DNA of 41,770 bases from Burkholderiales bacterium UBA2459 (GCA_002342365.1 DDPV01000040.1:35475-77244), one strand, 5' to 3'. Shown: positions 23,021 to 32,140, numbered from the stretch's first letter. Numbers and translations: made by a program. Notes: a model not told the origin generated them from the letters alone.

Positions 23021-24562
23021 TCAATAAGCCCCGGTCTGCTTGAAATCCTTCAAACAAGCATGCAATGCCCCTTCGACATCCTTGGAGAACTTCTTTTCGG
23101 TCTCCATGGTGTTGACCAGACTGGCATGCTTGCTTTGCGCAAAATCGTGCAAGGCTTTCTCCGCTGCCAGCGCCTTGGGCACTTCGATATCGTCAAAGTA
23201 CCCGTTATTGACCGCAAAAAGCGTTAAAGCCATCGACCACACCGGAAGCGGTTTGTACTGCAGCTGCTTCATGAGTTCGGTCACCAAACGGCCGCGTTCG
23301 AGTTGCTTGCGGGTTGCGTCGTCCAGATCCGAGGCAAACTGCGCAAAAGCAGCGAGTTCACGATACTGCGCAAGCGCCAGGCGAACGCCGCCGCCCAGTT
23401 TCTTGATCAAGTCGGTTTGCGCAGCGCCACCGACGCGCGACACCGAAATACCGGCGTTGATCGCAGGACGGATGCCAGCGTTGAAAAGATCGGTTTCCAG
23501 GAAGATCTGACCATCGGTAATCGAAATCACGTTGGTTGGCACAAAAGCCGAGACGTCGCCTGCCTGCGTCTCGATCACCGGAAGCGCAGTCAAGGAACCG
23601 GTTTTGCCCTTGATCTCACCTTTGGTGAAGTGCTCGACATACTCCTCATTGACCCGCGCTGCGCGCTCAAGCAGTCGCGAGTGCAAGTAAAAAACATCGC
23701 CCGGGTAGGCCTCGCGGCCAGGTGGGCGGCGAAGCAGCAAAGAAATTTGTCGATAGGCCCAAGCCTGACGGGTCAGGTCGTCGTAAATAATCAGCGCGTC
23801 CTGCCCGCGATCGCGGAAGTACTCCCCCATGGTGCAACCCGAGTAGGCAGCCAAATACTGCATCGCTGCCGACTCCGACGCCGAGGCCGCCACCACAATC
23901 GTGTAAGCCATAGCACCAAACTCGTCGAGCTTACGAACCACGTTGGCAATAGTTGAGGCCTTTTGACCGATAGCGACGTACACGCAAATCAGGTCCTTGC
24001 CCTTTTGATTGATGATGGCATCAACCGCAACCGCAGTCTTGCCCGTCTGACGGTCACCGATGATCAGTTCGCGCTGCCCGCGCCCGATCGGTACCATGGC
24101 ATCGATCGACTTCAAGCCGGTTTGAACCGGTTGCGACACCGAGCGGCGTGCAATCACGCCGGGTGCGACTTTTTCGATCACGTCGGTCATTTTGGCGTTG
24201 ATCGGACCTTTGCCATCAATCGGTTCGCCTAGCGCGTTCACCACACGTCCAATCAACTCGGGGCCGATCGGTACTTCAAGAATTCGGCCCGTTGTCTTGA
24301 CGGTCATGCCCTCGCCAAGGTTTTCGTACTCGCCAAGAATCACTGCACCGACCGAGTCACGCTCAAGGTTCAGCGCCAGGCCGAAAATACCGCCCGGGAA
24401 TTCGATCATTTCCCCTTGCATCACTTCGGACAATCCATAAATCCGCACAATACCGTCGGTGACCGACACGATCGTGCCCTGATTTCGGGTGTCAGCAGTT
24501 ACTTGCAGATTTTGAATCTTGCTTTTGAGCAGTTCGCTGATTTCGGCTGGATTAAGTTGCAT
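23021..24562 (-). CDS. atpA: ATP synthase alpha subunit (F1)
   Basis: This non-catalytic nucleotide-binding F1 subunit has the P-loop GDRQTGKTAVAVD (about residues 169-176), DALIIYDDLTRQAWAYRQ and the arginine-finger region with PAINAGISVSRVGGAAQ. The 513-residue length is standard. AGGAGA stands 7 bases before the ATG. It sits between atpH and atpG as usual. Confidence 0.99.
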   Translation of the reverse strand: MQLNPAEISELLKSKIQNLQVTADTRNQGTIVSVTDGIVRIYGLSEVMQGEMIEFPGGIFGLALNLERDSVGAVILGEYENLGEGMTVKTTGRILEVPIGPELIGRVVNALGEPIDGKGPINAKMTDVIEKVAPGVIARRSVSQPVQTGLKSIDAMVPIGRGQRELIIGDRQTGKTAVAVDAIINQKGKDLICVYVAIGQKASTIANVVRKLDEFGAMAYTIVVAASASESAAMQYLAAYSGCTMGEYFRDRGQDALIIYDDLTRQAWAYRQISLLLRRPPGREAYPGDVFYLHSRLLERAARVNEEYVEHFTKGEIKGKTGSLTALPVIETQAGDVSAFVPTNVISITDGQIFLETDLFNAGIRPAINAGISVSRVGGAAQTDLIKKLGGGVRLALAQYRELAAFAQFASDLDDATRKQLERGRLVTELMKQLQYKPLPVWSMALTLFAVNNGYFDDIEVPKALAAEKALHDFAQSKHASLVNTMETEKKFSKDVEGALHACLKDFKQTGAY

Positions 24563-24611
24563 GAAACATTCTCCTGAATACTGTTTAGAGCGCTAGGCCA
24601 AAAGGCCAAAG

Positions 24612-24649
24612 CTCAACGCAAGGCATCGGCCTCAACGCAAGGCATCGGC
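24612..24649. repeat. Perfect 19-bp tandem duplication at the 3' end of atpH
   Basis: Two identical 19-bp copies (CTCAACGCAAGGCATCGGC) lie at 24612-24630 and 24631-24649. The second contains the last codons and stop of atpH (ADALR-stop). The first repeats the same codons and a second TGA downstream of the real stop. This looks like a recent slippage or duplication event at a gene edge. Confidence 0.95.
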
Positions 24650-25162
24650 GAGTTGCGAGACTTTTCCGCGAATCGACGCATCCATGACCTCATCACCAAT
24701 CTGGATCACAACACCACCGATCAAGGATTCGTCCACTTCAACGCTAAGCTTTACCTGCTTGCCATACTTTGCCCGCAACACATCCATCAGTGACTGCTGT
24801 TGCAAGGCATCCAAGGGAAAAGCCGAGACGATATGCGCATCGACAACCTGCTCGTGCGCATTGCGCAAGGCTTCAAAGGCATCGGCAAGCGGTGCTGCCA
24901 CCGCAAGGCGTTCGTTGCTGACCAAAAGCTGAAGAAAGTTCTTCTGTTCAGCGCTGTAAGCGCCGCAGACTTCAGCAAGCACTTGCACAAGCTTCTCCGA
25001 AGCAAAAGCCGGATTGGCGAGGATGCGACTGGTGGCCGGATCTTGCAGCCCTGCGGCCAGTCGGGCAATCATCCGTGACCATCCCGCAAGGTCGGAGGCT
25101 TGCTTTGCCTGCTGGAATGCCGCCTCAGCGTAGGGTCGAGCGATGGTTGATGGTTCTGCCAT
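24632..25162 (-). CDS. atpH: ATP synthase delta subunit (F1, stator)
   Basis: The delta subunit joins F1 to the b-subunit stalk. The N-terminal helical domain shows TIARPYAEAAFQQAKQA. The conserved C-terminal block includes VEVDESLIGGVVIQIGDEVMDASIRGKVSQL. The length of 176 residues is normal. The stop codon lies inside a 19-bp tandem duplication, so the tail is repeated downstream without changing the protein. The Shine-Dalgarno is weak. It follows atpF by 12 bp. Confidence 0.97.
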   Translation of the reverse strand: MAEPSTIARPYAEAAFQQAKQASDLAGWSRMIARLAAGLQDPATSRILANPAFASEKLVQVLAEVCGAYSAEQKNFLQLLVSNERLAVAAPLADAFEALRNAHEQVVDAHIVSAFPLDALQQQSLMDVLRAKYGKQVKLSVEVDESLIGGVVIQIGDEVMDASIRGKVSQLADALR

Positions 25163-25174
25163 GATGTGCTGCCG

Positions 25175-25648
25175 CTAGCGCAATTCGGTTTTGAGATCGG
25201 CAAGCAGTTGTGCATGGACACGCGCATCGACCTCGCGCCGCAAAATTCGCGTCGCACCCGCAACGGCAAGCTGTGCGACTTCTTCGCGCAACTGATCCTT
25301 CACGCGCTGCGCAGCGAGAGCGGCTTCGGCCTCGGCAGCTTTGCGCGCATCGGCCACAATCCTGCTCGCGTCCGCACGAGCCTGCTCCAGAAGCACTGCA
25401 GCTTGCCTTTCGGCCGCTGTACGCAACTCGGCAGCGCCAGCTCGGGCAGTCTTGATTTCTTCTTGAACGCGCAATTCCGCCGCAGCAAGGTCAGCCTTTG
25501 CACGGTCAGCAGCCGCCAGACCGTCGGAAATCCGACGCGACCGTTCGTCAAGCGCCTTGGTAATCGGCGGCCACACAAAGCGTGCCGTGAACCACCAAAG
25601 GATGATGAAGACCACGATCTGAATGATGAGCGTCGCATTAATGTTCAC
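25175..25648 (-). CDS. atpF: ATP synthase b subunit (Fo, stator)
   Basis: The b subunit is a one-helix membrane anchor (LIIQIVVFIILWWFTARFVW) followed by a long, charged, alanine-rich coiled coil that reaches F1. The start is a GTG at 25648, with GGGAG 6 bases upstream. The encoded sequence MNINATLIIQ is typical of betaproteobacterial b subunits. The length is 157 residues. Located between atpE and atpH. Confidence 0.97.
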   Translation of the reverse strand: MNINATLIIQIVVFIILWWFTARFVWPPITKALDERSRRISDGLAAADRAKADLAAAELRVQEEIKTARAGAAELRTAAERQAAVLLEQARADASRIVADARKAAEAEAALAAQRVKDQLREEVAQLAVAGATRILRREVDARVHAQLLADLKTELR

Positions 25649-25711
25649 GACGAACTCCCTGCGTTGTGATGAGTGAACCGAAAGTTATCGCGGGCATCTG
25701 CAGCCCGGCGA

Positions 25712-25951
25712 TCACTTGAAGGGATTTGCAAAAGCAAACATCATCGCGATGCCAACGCCGATCAGAAACGCGGCGTCGATAAGACCCGCCAACAGGAACA
25801 TCTTGGTCTGCAACTGGTCCATCAACTCGGGTTGACGCGCAGCGCCTTCCATATAGCGACCGCCCATGATGCCGATCCCGATCGTAGCGCCCAAGGCCCC
25901 AAGACCGATAATCAAACCTGCAGCGAGTGCTACCAATGCCGTGTTATCCAT
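25712..25951 (-). CDS. atpE: ATP synthase c subunit (Fo, rotor)
   Basis: Two hydrophobic helices flank the polar loop RQPEL (residues 39-43). The glycine-rich first helix reads GLGALGATIGIGIMGG. The ion-binding carboxylate is D59 in AGLIDAAFLIGVG, as in E. coli, which suggests proton coupling. The length of 79 residues is normal. AGGAG stands about 6 bases before the ATG. Confidence 0.98.
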   Translation of the reverse strand: MDNTALVALAAGLIIGLGALGATIGIGIMGGRYMEGAARQPELMDQLQTKMFLLAGLIDAAFLIGVGIAMMFAFANPFK

Positions 25952-26041
25952 AATGACTCCTGTTGAAAAAACGTGAAACCCGTGGTCTCTGGTGGTTAAA
26001 AAAGCGAAACAAAACGGTTTGTGCCTGGCTTCGTGAGGCGC

Positions 26042-26896
26042 TCAATGCCCTTCATGGGCCTGCCCGAGATAAACCAAGGTCAGCATCATGAAAATGAAGG
26101 CTTGAAGCGTGATGATCAGAATGTGAAAAATCGCCCAGGCCGAACCCGCAATAATATGGCCTAGGCCGAGCAGCACACCGCCTACGCTCAAACTGAAGGT
26201 TGCGCCCATCAGCGCAATCAGCATGAATACCAGTTCGCCGGCAAACATGTTTCCAAAAAGTCGCATACCCAGCGAGATGGTCTTTGCCGCATACTCAACA
26301 AGCTGAAGTGCAAAGTTGATGATGCCGAGGATCAGAGCGAAAAGCGGATTTTTTGAGGTGCCGAAGGGTGCGGTGACTAGCTCGTGCAAAAAACCACCGG
26401 GGTGTTTGATTTTGATGCCGTAATAAATCGATGCACTCAATACAACGATCGACATCGCCAAGGTTGCGTTGAGGTCGGCCGTGGGAACGATACGCATGTA
26501 TTCAATGCCCATAGCAAGGCCGATTTCGGGAAACAAATCAAGCGGCAGCAAATCCAGGGCGTTCATCAGGAATATCCACACGAACGAAGTCAGTGCAAGC
26601 GGCGCGATGTAGCTGAGGTCGCCCTTCACAATCGAGCGGGCTTGTTCGTGAACGAATTCAAGAATCGCTTCGACAGCGCCAACAAAACGACCTGGAGCCT
26701 CAACCTTTACCTGCTGCGCTGCGGCCCACAGCATCCCCATCCCCAGCAGCGCCATCAGCAGCGAACCAATCACGGTATCGATGTTGACGACCGAGAAGTC
26801 AACAATCGAGGCTTGCGCATGACCTGTCGTGTTGAGGTGCGTCAGGTGATGGACGATGTACTCAGTCGCATTTTGTGGACCTGCGCCAGCTGCCAT
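26042..26896 (-). CDS. atpB: ATP synthase a subunit (Fo)
   Basis: This membrane subunit forms the ion half-channels facing the c-ring. The essential arginine lies in ISLGMRLFGNMFAGELVF. Other family parts are MNALDLLPLDLFPE and the C-terminal LQAFIFMMLTLVYLGQAHEGH. Several transmembrane helices cover most of its 284 residues. AGAGGA precedes the ATG. The 90-bp spacing to atpE shows nothing unusual. Confidence 0.97.
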   Translation of the reverse strand: MAAGAGPQNATEYIVHHLTHLNTTGHAQASIVDFSVVNIDTVIGSLLMALLGMGMLWAAAQQVKVEAPGRFVGAVEAILEFVHEQARSIVKGDLSYIAPLALTSFVWIFLMNALDLLPLDLFPEIGLAMGIEYMRIVPTADLNATLAMSIVVLSASIYYGIKIKHPGGFLHELVTAPFGTSKNPLFALILGIINFALQLVEYAAKTISLGMRLFGNMFAGELVFMLIALMGATFSLSVGGVLLGLGHIIAGSAWAIFHILIITLQAFIFMMLTLVYLGQAHEGH

Positions 26897-26948
26897 AAAG
26901 TCCTCTCGAGCCTAGATTTGTTGTATTCCAACCAGCCTGACGCGCAAG

Positions 26949-27311
26949 CTAGCTCCCGTCATTTTTTCGCCGACCCCTGAGCATTGGCACTAGCCAGATC
27001 GCATTGGCAGCCAAAACAATTCCCGCAATCATCGCGGGCCAGACCAAACCGTGCAAAAACCTTGCTGCAGCAAACAGCAGGCCCATGGTGGAGAGGAGCT
27101 TGACGAGTTCGCCGACGAAAAATACCGTCGGGTACGACTCGGGGGGTCTCCCTCGAGAAGCCGACAAGCGTATAGCGAACAACAGGTTGGGCAAGACTAT
27201 GCAAGCGCCGCCTACAAGCGCACTGAATGCGACCTCCCAACGCTGCGTGGCTAAACACCCGAGGGCTAAAAGCAGCACCGCGAGGACCTGATGAACAATG
27301 GCCCGAAACAT
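26949..27311 (-). CDS. atpI: ATP synthase assembly protein I (AtpI)
   Basis: AtpI is a small hydrophobic membrane protein that helps c-ring assembly and is not part of the finished enzyme. The 120 residues contain four probable membrane segments (for example VLAVLLLALGCLAT and ALVGGACIVLPNLLFAI). It is the first gene of the atp operon, 52 bp before atpB, and is preceded by a clear sigma70-like promoter. Sequence conservation in this family is low, so the call also rests on position. Confidence 0.88.
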   Translation of the reverse strand: MFRAIVHQVLAVLLLALGCLATQRWEVAFSALVGGACIVLPNLLFAIRLSASRGRPPESYPTVFFVGELVKLLSTMGLLFAAARFLHGLVWPAMIAGIVLAANAIWLVPMLRGRRKNDGS

Positions 27312-27354
27312 AATGACTGTTTTCTATTGCCACTGTCTACCGCAACGACTGCAA

Positions 27355-27383
27355 AGTGTAGGGGCATCTTTCGGGCAGGTCAA
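27355..27383 (-). promoter_or_regulatory. Sigma70-type promoter of the atp operon
   Basis: On the minus strand TTGACC (27378-27383) is separated by exactly 17 bases from TACACT (27355-27360). The start codon of atpI lies 43 bases further on. Both hexamers are close to consensus. It sits in the 111-bp gap after parB, so the atp operon has its own promoter apart from mnmG-rsmG-parAB. Confidence 0.75.
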
Positions 27384-27422
27384 CCATGCGAAAGTCGTAG
27401 GCGAGCCGATTGCCGGCCCCAT

Positions 27423-28328
27423 TCAAAGAATCGACAACCCGAGTCGCTGCAAGAGACCTTCAAAGTGTTCCGCGTCGGCAAACTCGATCTGCAAACTGCC
27501 CTTGCCGCGGCTGCTCAGCTTGATGCAGACCGGGGTTGCCAGGGCATCGGAAAGTTGCTCTTCGAGGCGTTGATGATCGCGGGAAACAGCCGCCAAAGTT
27601 GCGGGTCTGTCCACCGGCTGCTCGCCATCCGCGCGCAAGGTCTTGGTGACGAGACGCTCGCATTCTCGAACCGACAGGCGCCTTTGAACCACTTCATGGG
27701 CGAGCTGGATTTGGCGGGCGCGATCCAGGGCGAGCAAGGCGCGCGCGTGCCCCATATCGAGGTCGGAAGCAAGGAGCATGGTCTGGACCGGTTCGGCAAG
27801 CTGCAGCAATCGCAGCAGGTTTGAGGTTGCCGAGCGCGAACGACCGACCGCCTTAGCGACTTGTTCGTGGCTCAAGCCAAACTCTTCAATCAAACGCTTC
27901 ATCGCCTGCGCTTCTTCGAGTGGATTCAAGTCCTCGCGCTGGATGTTTTCAATCAGCGCAAGCGACAAAGCCTGCTCGTCTGCAACATCCTTGACCATGA
28001 CCGGCACCGTCTCAAGTCCGGCGAGCCTTGCAGCCCGGTACCGTCTTTCGCCTGCGATGATTTCAAAGGGCGCTCTTGCGTCGTCGGCTCCGAGCGTTGC
28101 AAGCGGGCGCACCAAAATCGGCTGCATGATCCCGTGCTGTTGGATCGAATCGGCGAGCTCTTGAAGTGCCTGCTCGTCCATGCGTGTACGGGGCTGATAG
28201 CGGCCTGGCTGGAGCTTGTGAAGTGAAAGCTGCCTGAGCTCACCCTCTTGGGCCTGCAACGGGTCTGCGCCGAGCAACACATCGAGACCTCGGCCTAAAC
28301 CTTTGGGTCGTTGTTTATTTGATGACAA
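27423..28328 (-). CDS. parB: Chromosome-partitioning protein ParB
   Basis: ParB binds parS sites and spreads as a CTP-dependent clamp. The N-terminal domain shows GRYQPRTRMDEQALQELADS and the GERRYRAARLAG (GERRxRA) motif. The central helix-turn-helix reads LSHEQVAKAVGRSRSATSNL. A C-terminal dimerisation region ends in DAEHFEGLLQRLGL. The start is a TTG at 28328 with AAGGAG 6 bases upstream, giving 301 residues. Located 37 bp after parA; two parS sites lie upstream of mnmG in the same operon. Confidence 0.97.
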   Translation of the reverse strand: MSSNKQRPKGLGRGLDVLLGADPLQAQEGELRQLSLHKLQPGRYQPRTRMDEQALQELADSIQQHGIMQPILVRPLATLGADDARAPFEIIAGERRYRAARLAGLETVPVMVKDVADEQALSLALIENIQREDLNPLEEAQAMKRLIEEFGLSHEQVAKAVGRSRSATSNLLRLLQLAEPVQTMLLASDLDMGHARALLALDRARQIQLAHEVVQRRLSVRECERLVTKTLRADGEQPVDRPATLAAVSRDHQRLEEQLSDALATPVCIKLSSRGKGSLQIEFADAEHFEGLLQRLGLSIL

Positions 28329-28365
28329 TTCAGACTCCTTTTGCCCTAATGCGTCTTCAAATCAA

Positions 28366-29139
28366 TCAAGTCAATGCCATCCGTTCGAGCAGCTCTTTGC
28401 CAAAACTTTCATAAGCTTTCGCACCGCGCGAGAGCGGATCGAAGATAAGACCTGGCATGCCGTGACTCGGCGCCTCGGCAAGCCTCACATTGCGCGGAAT
28501 TACGGTTTGAAAAAGCTTCTCAGCGAAGTGCTCGTCCAACTGCTCGGATACTTGCTGAGCAAGGGTCATCCTTGGGTCGAACATCACCCGCAGCAGGCCC
28601 AGCATGCTCAGCTGGGGATTGAAATTCGCTTGAACCTTGCGGATGGTGTTGACCAAATCCGATAAGCCCTCAAGCGCGTAGTACTCACATTGCATCGGAA
28701 TAATCACGCCGCTTGCTGCACACAAGCCGTTAAGCGTGAGCATCGATAGCGATGGTGGGCAATCGATCAGAATCAGCTCATCGTCCCGATTGGCCATGGA
28801 GGCAATCGCTTGTTTGAGCCTTAGCTCCCGATCGGGCATGTTGACCAGCTCAAGTTCGGCGGCTGCAAGATCGCGATTGGCGGGCAAGAGGTCAAAGCCG
28901 AATGCCGTCTGACAACGTGCTGCCTGCGCGCTTTCAAGTCCCAGAAGCACCTGATAGACCGAGCGCTTGAGCGCGCGCTTGTCTATCCCGCATCCCATGG
29001 TGGCATTGCCCTGCGGGTCAAGGTCAATCAGTAGCACCCGCTTTCCAGCACCTGCGACCGCGGCAGCGGTGTTGACCGCGGTGGTGGTCTTGCCGACCCC
29101 GCCCTTTTGGTTTACGACAACAAAAATCCGGTTTTTCAT
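28366..29139 (-). CDS. parA: Chromosome-partitioning ATPase ParA (Soj)
   Basis: This deviant-Walker ATPase moves the ParB-parS complex over the nucleoid. The P-loop is NQKGGVGKTTTAVNTA at the very N-terminus. The second block is LLIDLDPQGNATMGCG and the third is LILIDCPPSLSMLTLNGL. A short N-terminus without a helix-turn-helix marks the chromosomal type. The length is 257 residues. Follows rsmG by 16 bp. Confidence 0.98.
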   Translation of the reverse strand: MKNRIFVVVNQKGGVGKTTTAVNTAAAVAGAGKRVLLIDLDPQGNATMGCGIDKRALKRSVYQVLLGLESAQAARCQTAFGFDLLPANRDLAAAELELVNMPDRELRLKQAIASMANRDDELILIDCPPSLSMLTLNGLCAASGVIIPMQCEYYALEGLSDLVNTIRKVQANFNPQLSMLGLLRVMFDPRMTLAQQVSEQLDEHFAEKLFQTVIPRNVRLAEAPSHGMPGLIFDPLSRGAKAYESFGKELLERMALT

Positions 29140-29155
29140 CGCAGGCCTGAGCTTG

Positions 29156-29926
29156 TTAACACGACGCTTGCATCATCACCGCGCAGCGCTGAGCATCCAA
29201 ACCGGGAACCCGTAGCGAGACAGTCTCGATGCACCAATCAGGGTGAAGCGCCTTCAGGACCGCAATTTCAGCATGAGGCTCTTGTCCTTTCATCGCGCAA
29301 AACAGGCCTTGAGGCTGAATCAGGTGGCGGGTAGCTTGCGCAAAATCGGGCAGACTCGCAAAGGCGCGACTCACAACCATGTCGAAGCCCTGTTGCGGCC
29401 AAGCCTGAATCGGTCGCATCGCAAGCCTAAGCTTCTCAAGCCTTGCATGAAGCGTGAACAGGTTCGTCAATCCCATCTCCGCTGCAGCCTGCCGAACAAA
29501 ACCGAGCTTTTTGTCAACCGCGTCCACTGCAACGAGTTGCCAGCTTGGTTCAGCCAGGGCAAGCATTAAGGCCGGAAGTCCCGCGCCTGTTCCGGCGTCG
29601 AGAAGCACAGGGGTTGCTGGCCTCTCGCCTGAAGTTGCCAACCGTTGGCGTAAAAGCGGCACGATCACAAGGCAATCAAAAAGATGGCGCTGCCAGATAT
29701 CGGGCTCATCGCGAATCGCCGTGAGATTCATGCGCTGACTCCAGTGCAGGAGCATCGCAACATATCGTTCTAAGATATGGATCTTATCAACAAGCTCGGG
29801 TAAACCCATCGCAGCCAAGGCTTCGCAAATCTGCAAGCGGTCCTGGTAGCCGTCGTCGAGCCTCCTGGGCATCGCATCCGCGCCTGGTGTCGGATCAGCG
29901 CCCGGTATCGGATCACCCGATTTCAT
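29156..29926 (-). CDS. rsmG: 16S rRNA (guanine527-N7)-methyltransferase RsmG (GidB)
   Basis: RsmG methylates G527 of 16S rRNA with S-adenosylmethionine. The SAM-binding motif reads LLDAGTGAGLPALMLALAE and the upstream block is LHWSQRMNLTAIRDEPDIW. The protein (256 residues) is longer than usual because of an N-terminal tail with a duplicated PGAD-type segment, encoded by an 18-bp tandem repeat at 29880-29915. The true start could therefore be later, for example the ATG before PRRLDDGYQ. The ATG at 29926 is preferred to the TTG at 29932. It follows mnmG directly. Confidence 0.95.
   Translation of the reverse strand: MKSGDPIPGADPTPGADAMPRRLDDGYQDRLQICEALAAMGLPELVDKIHILERYVAMLLHWSQRMNLTAIRDEPDIWQRHLFDCLVIVPLLRQRLATSGERPATPVLLDAGTGAGLPALMLALAEPSWQLVAVDAVDKKLGFVRQAAAEMGLTNLFTLHARLEKLRLAMRPIQAWPQQGFDMVVSRAFASLPDFAQATRHLIQPQGLFCAMKGQEPHAEIAVLKALHPDWCIETVSLRVPGLDAQRCAVMMQASC
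29880..29915. repeat. Two-copy 18-bp tandem repeat in the 5' end of rsmG
   Basis: Copies at 29880-29897 and 29898-29915 differ at two positions (core GGTxTCGGATCA). The duplication is in frame and gives the repeated DPxPGA segment at the RsmG N-terminus. It is another duplication at a gene edge. Confidence 0.75.
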
Positions 29927-29935
29927 GAACAAGGC

Positions 29936-31888
29936 TCAAGCCGCCTGATCTGCGGCAGCGCCTGGCTGGCTGAGCACTTCGCGGGCAGGATCTCGCCTTA
30001 AGCGCCTCAAATGGATCATCAACAAGGATATCGCCGCCGGCGTGACGCCAGAAATTCTCGAGGCCTGACCCAGTGTTACCGGACGAATTTGCTCGAGTTT
30101 TTGACGGACCTCCACCGACAGTCCAGCCACGCTCTGGTAGTCGATCCCAAGCGGGATTTCAGTGCCTTCTTGGGCTTGCTGGCGCTCGACTTCTTGCTGT
30201 TGCCGGTTGATGTAACCCGCGTACTTCACCTGGATCTCGACTTGCTCAACAACCTGATCGTCAGTCTGCAAGGGCATCAAGCCCAGAGCCACGAGGTCTG
30301 AGCGCAGGGGCGCGTAGCGGATTTGCGGGCGTTTGAGCCACTCCTGTGCGAGCTGATCGCGATCGGGGAGTGCCGCATCAGGGCGAATCTGCTGCATGCG
30401 CTCCAGGAGCCGAGGATTGAAACGAATCGCCGCAAGCCGCTGAAGGTCTTGTTCAATCGCATCGCGTTTGCGACAAAACGCAGCCCAGCGCGTGTCGGAA
30501 ATCAGTCCCATCGTATGGGCCAGCTCGGTCAATCGGAGATCGGCGTTGTCTTCGCGCAGGGACAATCTGAACTCTGCTCGGCTGGTAAACATCCGGTAAG
30601 GCTCTGTCACACCGCGGGTGCTGAGGTCATCGACCAACACGCCCAGGTAGGCCTGGTCGCGCCTCGGCCACCACGGCGCTTGCTGCTTGACGGCGCGTGC
30701 GGCGTTGATCCCCGCCAGCAGGCCTTGAGCGGCCGCCTCTTCATAACCGGTTGTTCCGTTGATTTGACCGGCCAGATAGAGCCTTGCGATGGCTTTGGAC
30801 TCGAGCCATGGCCGAAGCTCGCGGGGATCGTAAAAGTCATACTCGATCGCATAGCCGGGGCGCAGGATATGGGCTTTCTCCAGTCCAACCATGGAGCGAA
30901 CCATTGCCACTTGCACATCAAAAGGAAGGCTGGTTGAAATACCGTTCGGATAAATCTCTGAGGTGGTCAACCCCTCTGGTTCAAGAAAGACCTGATGTGC
31001 AGCCTTATCTGCAAAGCGATGGACCTTATCTTCCACCGAGGGGCAGTATCGCGGCCCGAGCCCTTCGATCACACCGGTGAACATTGGCGACCGATCAAGG
31101 CCAGCTCGAATAATCGCGTGGGTGGACTCATTGGTGTGGGTGATCCAGCAAGGCCTTTGCTCCGGATGCATCTCCGGCCGCCCAAGAAAAGAAAACACCG
31201 GAACCGGCGACGCGTCGCCATCCTGGCGTTCGCAGCGCGACAAGTCGATACTGCGTGCGTCAAGGCGCGGAGGCGTTCCGGTCTTCAGGCGCCCCCGCGG
31301 TAGCTTCATCTCGGCAAGCCTTTGCGCGAGTCGTAACGCCGGCGGATCGCCGGCTCGCCCGGCCGCATGATGTTCCAAGCCGATGTGGATTCTTCCGTTC
31401 AGAAAGGTGCCTGCGGTAATCACCACGCAGCGACCGTGAAAACGGATGCCGCTTTGGGTCACAACCCCGCAAGCGGCCGTACCGTGGGAAGTTTCCTGAA
31501 GCAACACATCGTCTACCGCCTGCTGAAAAAGCCACAATCCCGCTTGCTGCTCAAGGCGTCGCCGCACCGCGTTGCGATACAAGACGCGGTCAGCCTGCGC
31601 TCGCGTGGCCCGTACTGCAGGCCCTTTACTCGAATTCAGGACGCGAAACTGTATGCCCGCTTCATCGGTGACTTCGGCCATCAACCCGCCCATCGCATCA
31701 ATTTCGCGTACCAAATGCCCCTTCCCGATCCCGCCGATCGAAGGATTACAAGACATCTGGCCAAGCGATTCGAGTTGATGCGTGAGCAAAAGGGTTGTCG
31801 CGCCCATCCGCGCGCTCGCACTTGCCGCCTCCGTACCAGCGTGTCCTCCACCGACAACGATGACATCAAAGTGCTCGGGATAATCCAT
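29936..31888 (-). CDS. mnmG: tRNA uridine-5-carboxymethylaminomethyl modification enzyme MnmG (GidA)
   Basis: MnmG, with MnmE, modifies the wobble uridine of several tRNAs and binds FAD. The dinucleotide-fold motif is VIVVGGGHAGTEAA. The MnmG signature SCNPSIGGIGKGHLVREIDA, GTFLNGRIHIG and GTPPRLDARS are present, as is AGQINGTTGYEEAAAQG. The length of 650 residues is slightly above E. coli MnmG (629). AAGGG lies about 6 bases before the ATG. It heads the operon mnmG-rsmG-parA-parB. Confidence 0.98.
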   Translation of the reverse strand: MDYPEHFDVIVVGGGHAGTEAASASARMGATTLLLTHQLESLGQMSCNPSIGGIGKGHLVREIDAMGGLMAEVTDEAGIQFRVLNSSKGPAVRATRAQADRVLYRNAVRRRLEQQAGLWLFQQAVDDVLLQETSHGTAACGVVTQSGIRFHGRCVVITAGTFLNGRIHIGLEHHAAGRAGDPPALRLAQRLAEMKLPRGRLKTGTPPRLDARSIDLSRCERQDGDASPVPVFSFLGRPEMHPEQRPCWITHTNESTHAIIRAGLDRSPMFTGVIEGLGPRYCPSVEDKVHRFADKAAHQVFLEPEGLTTSEIYPNGISTSLPFDVQVAMVRSMVGLEKAHILRPGYAIEYDFYDPRELRPWLESKAIARLYLAGQINGTTGYEEAAAQGLLAGINAARAVKQQAPWWPRRDQAYLGVLVDDLSTRGVTEPYRMFTSRAEFRLSLREDNADLRLTELAHTMGLISDTRWAAFCRKRDAIEQDLQRLAAIRFNPRLLERMQQIRPDAALPDRDQLAQEWLKRPQIRYAPLRSDLVALGLMPLQTDDQVVEQVEIQVKYAGYINRQQQEVERQQAQEGTEIPLGIDYQSVAGLSVEVRQKLEQIRPVTLGQASRISGVTPAAISLLMIHLRRLRRDPAREVLSQPGAAADQAA

Positions 31889-32070
31889 TGGAACCCTTCA
31901 TACGAAACCGGGAATATCGCCTTGTCGGCGAGGAAAAGGACGAATTTGGCCGAGCTGACAGCATCGTCCTCATGAACAACCAGACCTGAATGTTACCCTG
32001 CCCGCTTAAGCTTGCGGGGATTTTACGCAGACCACGCCGCGCGTCGGCGAAGACTTCGCGCAGGCAAGGG

Positions 32071-32086
32071 TGTTTCACGTGAAACC
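32071..32086. promoter_or_regulatory. parS: parS site 1 (15 of 16 bases of the consensus palindrome)
   Basis: The sequence TGTTTCACGTGAAACC matches the ParB-binding palindrome except for its last base. It lies 183 bp upstream of mnmG, in front of the operon that encodes ParA and ParB. Confidence 0.93.
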
Positions 32087-32140
32087 AAGGCCGCCCGGCT
32101 TCTTTGACTTCGCCGCGCAGCGCCTGCGCCTTCGGACCCC

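Noticed and set aside
29107..29334. Plus-strand open frames antisense to parA, rsmG, mnmG and the atp genes.
   Set aside because: They mirror real conserved genes on the opposite strand, have no recognisable domains and are taken as coding shadows.
32001..32018. Hairpin followed by TTTT on the plus strand, looking like an intrinsic terminator.
   Set aside because: No gene on the plus strand ends there, and the stem is only five base pairs plus an AAGCTT core.
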